This document shows positions 59,609 to 64,000 of a stretch of DNA of 64,000 nt, piece by piece; positions within the stretch are counted from its first letter, which is position 1, and every line of letters begins with the position of its first letter. The position numbers and the translations under genes are program-made. A model generated the notes under the pieces. That model did not search any database, was not told the DNA's origin, and saw only the letters and a list, made by a program, of their open reading frames with translations. Origin of the DNA: Coptis chinensis (lineage: Eukaryota; Streptophyta; Magnoliopsida; Ranunculales; Ranunculaceae); NCBI GenBank assembly GCA_015680905.1, contig CM027385.1, positions 27,782,501 through 27,846,500 of the forward strand, given 5' to 3'.

Positions 59609-60485
59609 AGATTACAACCTATAAACTTACTGGTACTAATGTTTTTCTCTCTCTCGTTCTTTTTTTCTTTTTCCTTTTCTCTTTCTCTCTTTCACCCACT
59701 CTTTTATCTCTCCTCTTCTTTCACTTCTCCAACCGCCTCTTGTCGTCTGTTGATCTCTTTTTAATCCAGCGTCCCCTGTCCCCCCACATGTCGCGGCGGT
59801 TTTCTAGCAGTTAGGGTTCTGCAAACCTGATCTACTGCAGCATGTCTCCTCCTTCTTAAATTTCCTTTGACCCACTTACCACCTATAATCTCATATGTTA
59901 GGAATATGGCCTCTAGAGACAATGGGACCCCTTGGTGATCCGCGAACAGACAATGGGACCGAGAACCCCCTTCTCAATCCCTCTTCCTTTCACGGTATGC
60001 CTTTCTTTGATTAGTTCTGTTACCTTCCCGTTCTTTATTGGCACGTGCTCCATCATTGCTTCCAAGTGTCTCAGGCGCACGCACATATGGCTTGGCCTTT
60101 CAAATTTCGATGCCCCACGTGTCTTATTTCCCATGGTCCCTTTTTCTGTGATTACTCTTTTGCCCCTACCGCTTAGACTCCCGCTTAAACCCCTCTCTCC
60201 ACTCCCAATCCCACACTTTAGCCTTACATCTTTCCATCTTCTTCTAGCCTCTTCAACTTCTTCTTGCTGTTCTTCACCTTTGTGCGATTTCCAAGCTCCA
60301 TTCGGGTTTCTTTTGAACTACCTCGTTGTCTTTTGCTGCCTTGCATTTCAGGTTTGTCTTCTCCCTTTCTATTCCCTTATCTCGTTATCTTGTTTTGTTC
60401 GTTTGTGTCACTGTCCCTCACTTTTCCCTTCGTAACTGGTTCCCCCATTATTGCTTTCGATTTCCTCCCTTTATTTTAATTTGAT
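59609..60485 (+). other. CT-rich region upstream of the antisense Tat-type reading frame
   Basis: Very pyrimidine-rich sequence (59640-59760 and 60130-60480) with no convincing coding potential; the open frame at 59932-60435 is Leu/Ser/Pro/Phe-rich, as expected from CT-rich DNA. It is probably leader and promoter of the frame that starts at 60486. CAGGTTTGT at 60351-60359 could be a leader splice donor. A C-rich tract at 59770-59786 would read as a purine tract on the minus strand, possibly next to the 3' LTR of the Tat element. Confidence 0.4.
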
Positions 60486-61164
60486 ATGTCGAAATCTGAT
60501 TCGGCGAATACCTCGGCCACTAGATCCGACGGGTTGGGGTCCAGATCTAGCAGACGTATTGCAAATAGATCTGAATCCTCGAATTCTAGCTCTGCCGTTG
60601 AACCCTCTACCTCATGAAGGAAGACTGCTCTTCCTCCCCCATCGTCATATTACTGTAGACCAAATATAGACGCGATCAAAGCTGCCTATGGCATTCCGGC
60701 TGACTTGGTCCTTGAGCATGTGCCCGGTGTCACCCATTTTCCACATTTGGTAAAACCGTGGCCTGGTTGTCTCATCGCTACTGTAGGTCAGATAGCGGCA
60801 GGCTTGCGTTTTCCTTTAACTATTTTAGATGTTGAGGTATGCAACCATTTCAATATTCCGCCATGCCAAGGCATATATAACTTTTGGCATGTCATGTATG
60901 CCGCGAACCATTATAATGAAACCCAGTCCCCTAATATCCAACTCTGCGACATAATTGCTCATTTTTATATAAAGAAGAGTACCAAGTTCGGTAGCGTAGG
61001 TTACCAATCCTTCTGTACTCGTCTACAGAAGAAGTCTTTTGTCCTCCACATCACCACATCTGACAAAGTGTGGTATTACTATCCGTTATATGTGTCTTGG
61101 GGTTTTATCTCCGCTGACCTTCCATCAGAAGTTTCTCTAAGGTATCTCAGTTTCCTTAAAAGTG

Positions 61165-61234
61165 GTACGTACCGCCTTTTGCTTCGCAGTACTCCTTTTT
61201 CATGTTTATAACTTGTCTTCATTTGGTGATCCAG
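61165..61234 (+). other. Probable intron 1 of the antisense Tat-type frame
   Basis: 70 bases from GTACGT to TGATCCAG; the reading phase continues across it into the GWKPDSRSQLYAG segment. Confidence 0.6.
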
Positions 61235-62039
61235 GCTGGAAACCTGATTCGCGATCTCAACTCTACGCCGGCATTTCATCCGAAATATTTCAACACCTCC
61301 GTGACTTAGGAAGTGCTCAGTGCAAACTTCTCAGTATTGACCCAGAAAAAGGTAACCCTCTTTTACTTGATCCATCCTTGAAAAGCATCGGCGATTACCA
61401 CGGTCCCCTCTATCGCTTGCTGCCTCCGAAAGAAAGAAAACCCAAATACTCCCCACTCCCTAAAAGAAAGCCCCACAAGTCTTTTAAATACACCACCAAG
61501 ATTTACCACTCCTAAGCCGTTGCCCAAAGAGCCGCCGCCGCTCAATCCCACTCCTCTACTCCCCATACCGCCCCCTCTTCGTATTTTGCGTTAGCGGACT
61601 GGGAAGACGATATTGTTCCTCCTCCTTCTACTGAGTCTGCCGTTGCTATGGCAACAAATAAGCTCAAATTGTGGGACAGCGACTCCGATGGTGATGAGGC
61701 TGTAGAAGTGGTGGCCAAGAGTCCGCCCGCGAAAAAGGCTAGGACTACATTTCTGGGCGTCTCTGTCCCTCCTATTGCACCGCCACGACCACTAGCTCCA
61801 GGGCGGCGTCATGGGAAGGAAACCACTGCCTCGGGTTCCCTGCCCTCTGATACAGTTGAAAACTGGGTACCTAGATTTCAGGCTAAAGATCGCGATATAA
61901 CTATCTGCGACTCAGCCTTGGACAACCCAGCTATTGTCGCGTCTTTTTTTTTAACTCACATCTTCCCAAGGATCAAGCATATGGCGATTCTGGCTCTGTC
62001 GCCTCTCACAGATCGGCTATCTATACCGGTTGGGAAAAG

Positions 62040-62107
62040 GTAAGTTCCTCTTATTTATTTCTCTCTCAAATTCGCTACATTCGTTGCTAAGGAATATTAT
62101 TTTTCAG
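62040..62107 (+). other. Probable intron 2 of the antisense Tat-type frame
   Basis: 68 T-rich bases from GTAAGT to TTTTTCAG, between a TGWEK segment and LSLDIGYVVRGLPS at the start of the coiled-coil part. Confidence 0.65.
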
Positions 62108-62716
62108 CTGAGCCTAGACATTGGGTATGTGGTGCGTGGCTTGCCTAGTACATTGGACTCTCTGGAGATCACGAAGCAGGAGATTAATGGTCCTGATGGC
62201 TGGAAAACGAAGTATAACAAGCTGGAGAAGGATCGAGATGATCTTCGCATCGTGGTAGTGAAGGCTCAGAAAGCGCTCCAGCAAGCTGAGGATAAGCACC
62301 ATGATTATGTATTGGGGGTCGCTTCCAAAATGGAGAGTCAAAGGAAGGCGGACATGCTTTCCACACAGGCTACTGTGGACAAAGCTGTGAAGGATGCCGC
62401 TGACCGCTTTCGAGTCCTAGCTGAGAAAAAGATTGGCTGTGCACTGAAGCAACAACTTGAAGAGCTTACTACTGCTGGCAGCCTTCTTCCCCTGCCCCCA
62501 CCGCTAATTCCGCCTCCAATCATTGATACTCAAACGTTGGCACCATCCGATTCTGCTATGCCTATGCTACCTATATCTAGTAACAGCGCGGTCACTTCCC
62601 CCATTGCCGAGGATGATGATCTTGCAATTGCGGGGGATGTGATTGAGGTCTCTTCACAGAAGGATGTGTCTGAAGGGCAGCCGATGGGAGAGCATGAGCA
62701 TGACCCTGAAGATTAG

Positions 62717-62964
62717 AATGTTGAATGAACTTTGTAATTTTGTTCTTTGCACTTTATATACTTTGACTGTTACTCATTTTGCGTTATGTATATAAATTTC
62801 ACCTGGATTTCTGGGTAAGCCCAGCAGGTTACAACTCATGGTCCTTTGAACTTCAAATTTTACTATATTTCCCATAATTTCGCAATTGAAAGCTTAACTC
62901 ACTTAGTAGTGCAAGATGTCCTATATCTTTTTACTTCATTTTGTCCGTCTTTTCTTGGTTGGGA
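62717..62964. other. Spacer between antisense frame and minisatellite
   Basis: AT-rich, with no gene seen. TGTATATAAATTTC near 62788 and AT-rich stretches may serve as 3' processing signals for the plus-strand frame. Confidence 0.35.
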
Positions 62965-63705
62965 AGCCTGATGGGGCAGCTTAGTTCGCCCCCAGTTTGA
63001 TTTGATTCATAGTCCGCGAAGGCTCCTCCCCCCAGCTGTCTTTGGGTGGCTGTGAAGCCTTATGGGGACAACTCAGTTTGCCCCAAGTTTGATTCGGACC
63101 GCACTCTACGAATGGCTCATCCGCCCTACTGTCCTTAGATGGCTGTGAAGCCTTGTGATGGCAAAGCTTCGGTTTGCCCCGGTTTGATTTGGACCCGCGA
63201 TCCACGAAGGCTCTTCCCCCATTGTCCTTGGATGGTCGTGGAAGCTGTGGGGTAACTCAGTTTGCCCCAAGTTTGATTCGGACCGTAGTCCACGAAGGGC
63301 TCAACCCCCCCGCTGTCCTTTGCTGGTTGTGAAGGCTTGTGGGGGCAGCTCAATTTGCCCCCAGTTTGATTCGAACCTCAGTTCGCGAAAAGCTCATCCC
63401 CCGCGCCCTTGGATGATGGTGAAGCCCGTCGGGCAGCTCAGTTTGCCCCAATTTGATTCGGACTACAGTCCGCGAAAGGCTCATCCCCCCCGCTATCTTT
63501 GGATAGCTGTGAAGCCTGTGGGGCAACTCAGTTTGCTCCAGTTTGATTCGGACCAGTGTCCGCGAAAGGCTCATCCCCTCCGCTGTCTTTGGATGGCTGT
63601 GAAGCCTGTGGGGGCAGCTCAGTTTGCCCCCAGTTTGTTTCGGACCCTAGTCCGCGACGAGCTCGTCCCCTTCGCTGTGAAGGCAGCTCAGTTTGCCCCC
63701 AAGCC
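62965..63705. repeat. Minisatellite of about 92-bp units
   Basis: About eight imperfect tandem units, each with CTCAGTTTGCCCC, GTTTGATTCGGACC, AGTCCGCGAAAGGCTCATCC and a TTGGATGGCTGTGAAGCC word. Unit length varies from about 80 to 100 bases and a partial unit ends the array. It lies just downstream of the integrase end on the minus strand. Tandem arrays between pol and the 3' LTR are known in the Tat/Ogre/Retand lineage and can seed satellite DNA. Confidence 0.85.
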
Positions 63706-63789
63706 AGTTGTGTTCCTTTCTTCATATTCATAAGATATATGGAAGAATTACGCTTTATTATATGATAAGTAAACAAAATTAACAATCCT

Positions 63790-64000
63790 CATCTCATACA
63801 TGGAATTTTTTCAACATTCTAATGTTCCAAGGTTTCTCGATCCTAGCTGAAGTTTACAATCGATAAGTTCCAAAGGTACCATTTTCCATCACCACATAGG
63901 GTCCTTCCCAGTTGGGCCCCAGTTTACCCTCATTCTCCTTTCTCGTGGCTGGTGTAACGCACCGTAGAACTAACTCTCCAACCTAGAAGGTGTGCAGCTT
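63790..64000 (-). pseudogene. Tat-type Gypsy integrase C-terminus (GPY/F module), partial
   Basis: The minus strand reads VGELVLRCVTPATRKE followed by GKLGPNWEGPYVVMENGTFG and then a KPWNIRMLKKF-like end. This is the GPY/F module at the end of integrase in the Tat lineage of plant Ty3/Gypsy, thought to aid target binding. The rest of pol lies beyond the right edge. The module is broken in a small number of places. Confidence 0.75.

Larger units (their letters stand above)
60486..62716 (+). pseudogene. Additional antisense reading frame of a Tat-type Gypsy element (gypsy-type transposon domain plus coiled coil)
   Basis: The frame region starts with MSKSDSANTSATRSDG at 60486. The central part has AAGLRFPLTI and LYVSWGFISADLP, resembling the putative gypsy-type transposon domain (PF04195) seen in plant transposon proteins. 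A basic, Pro-rich linker follows, then a long coiled coil (KYNKLEKDRDDL onward, about 62190-62460) and an acidic tail ending in EHDPED. Two short introns with canonical borders are visible: 61165-61234 (GTACGT to CCAG) and 62040-62107 (GTAAGT to TCAG). It lies opposite in direction to the integrase end at 63790-64000 and between that and the presumed 3' LTR, where some Tat elements carry an antisense extra frame. It looks mostly preserved with a small number of breaks. Function unknown. Confidence 0.6.

Noticed and set aside
59770-59786. C-rich tract as polypurine tract of the Tat element, placing its 3' LTR just left of 59769
   Set aside because: Plausible, but no LTR copy is available in the window for comparison and the sequence to the left soon becomes an unrelated open frame, so no LTR was annotated.
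59932-60435. 167-codon plus-strand frame rich in Leu, Ser, Pro and Phe
   Set aside because: Composition is that of CT-rich leader DNA, and the real frame begins at 60486 in another register.
62965-63705. Regular repeats resembling a CRISPR array
   Set aside because: Units are tandem with no unique spacers, lengths vary, and the setting is a plant retroelement; it is a minisatellite.

Overview
The window is repeat-rich nuclear DNA of a flowering plant, probably a eudicot. The evidence is Athila-type Ty3/Gypsy elements, a Tat/Retand-like Gypsy element, a CACTA transposon with plant-type subterminal repeats, a LINE 3' end, a probable Copia LTR, and fragments of plant genes (arogenate/prephenate dehydratase, a MAP4K/STE20 kinase, cytosolic ascorbate peroxidase). 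I see no complete host gene, tRNA, rRNA or CRISPR array. The species cannot be named from the sequence.

Layout. 1-4585 is the end of a CACTA (En/Spm) DNA transposon. Its terminus (CACTACACCATAATAGG, minus strand) ends at 4585, and it holds exon fragments of an arogenate dehydratase gene (2090-2156) and a MAP4K-like kinase gene (475-531). It sits inside the pol region of an old minus-strand Athila element whose remaining parts are 4586-7603 and 36086-39624. That outer element is split a second time, within gag, by 7604-36085: a nested Athila dimer of the form LTR-internal-LTR-internal-LTR (LTRs 7604-8941, 20888-22780, 34734-36085), with a CTTTC-like target duplication at its outer edges. The two internal regions are near copies about 13.85 kb apart.

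39625-43284 is a mosaic: a possible Mutator-like element with a decayed ascorbate peroxidase fragment, a LINE 3' end with an RNase H domain, and a probable solo Copia LTR. 43285-59228 is a composite of two Athila derivatives placed head to head and bounded by the target duplication GTAAG. The minus-strand member carries gag and protease; the plus-strand member carries only env-position reading frames. Their primer-binding sites lie about 40 bp apart. The composite interrupts an unrecognised minus-strand reading frame visible on both sides.

59609-64000 looks like the 3' part of a minus-strand Tat/Retand-type element: an integrase C-terminal GPY/F module at the right edge, a minisatellite of about 92-bp units (62965-63705), and an antisense, intron-bearing additional reading frame (60486-62716) with a gypsy-type transposon domain and a coiled coil.

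Functionally this is a stack of selfish elements at several levels of nesting rather than a gene neighbourhood. The points most worth a second look are the gene-capturing CACTA, the nested LTR-sharing dimer, the head-to-head pair with back-to-back primer sites, a GC-rich leader repeat found ahead of both gag and an env-position reading frame, and the Tat-type minisatellite plus antisense reading frame.
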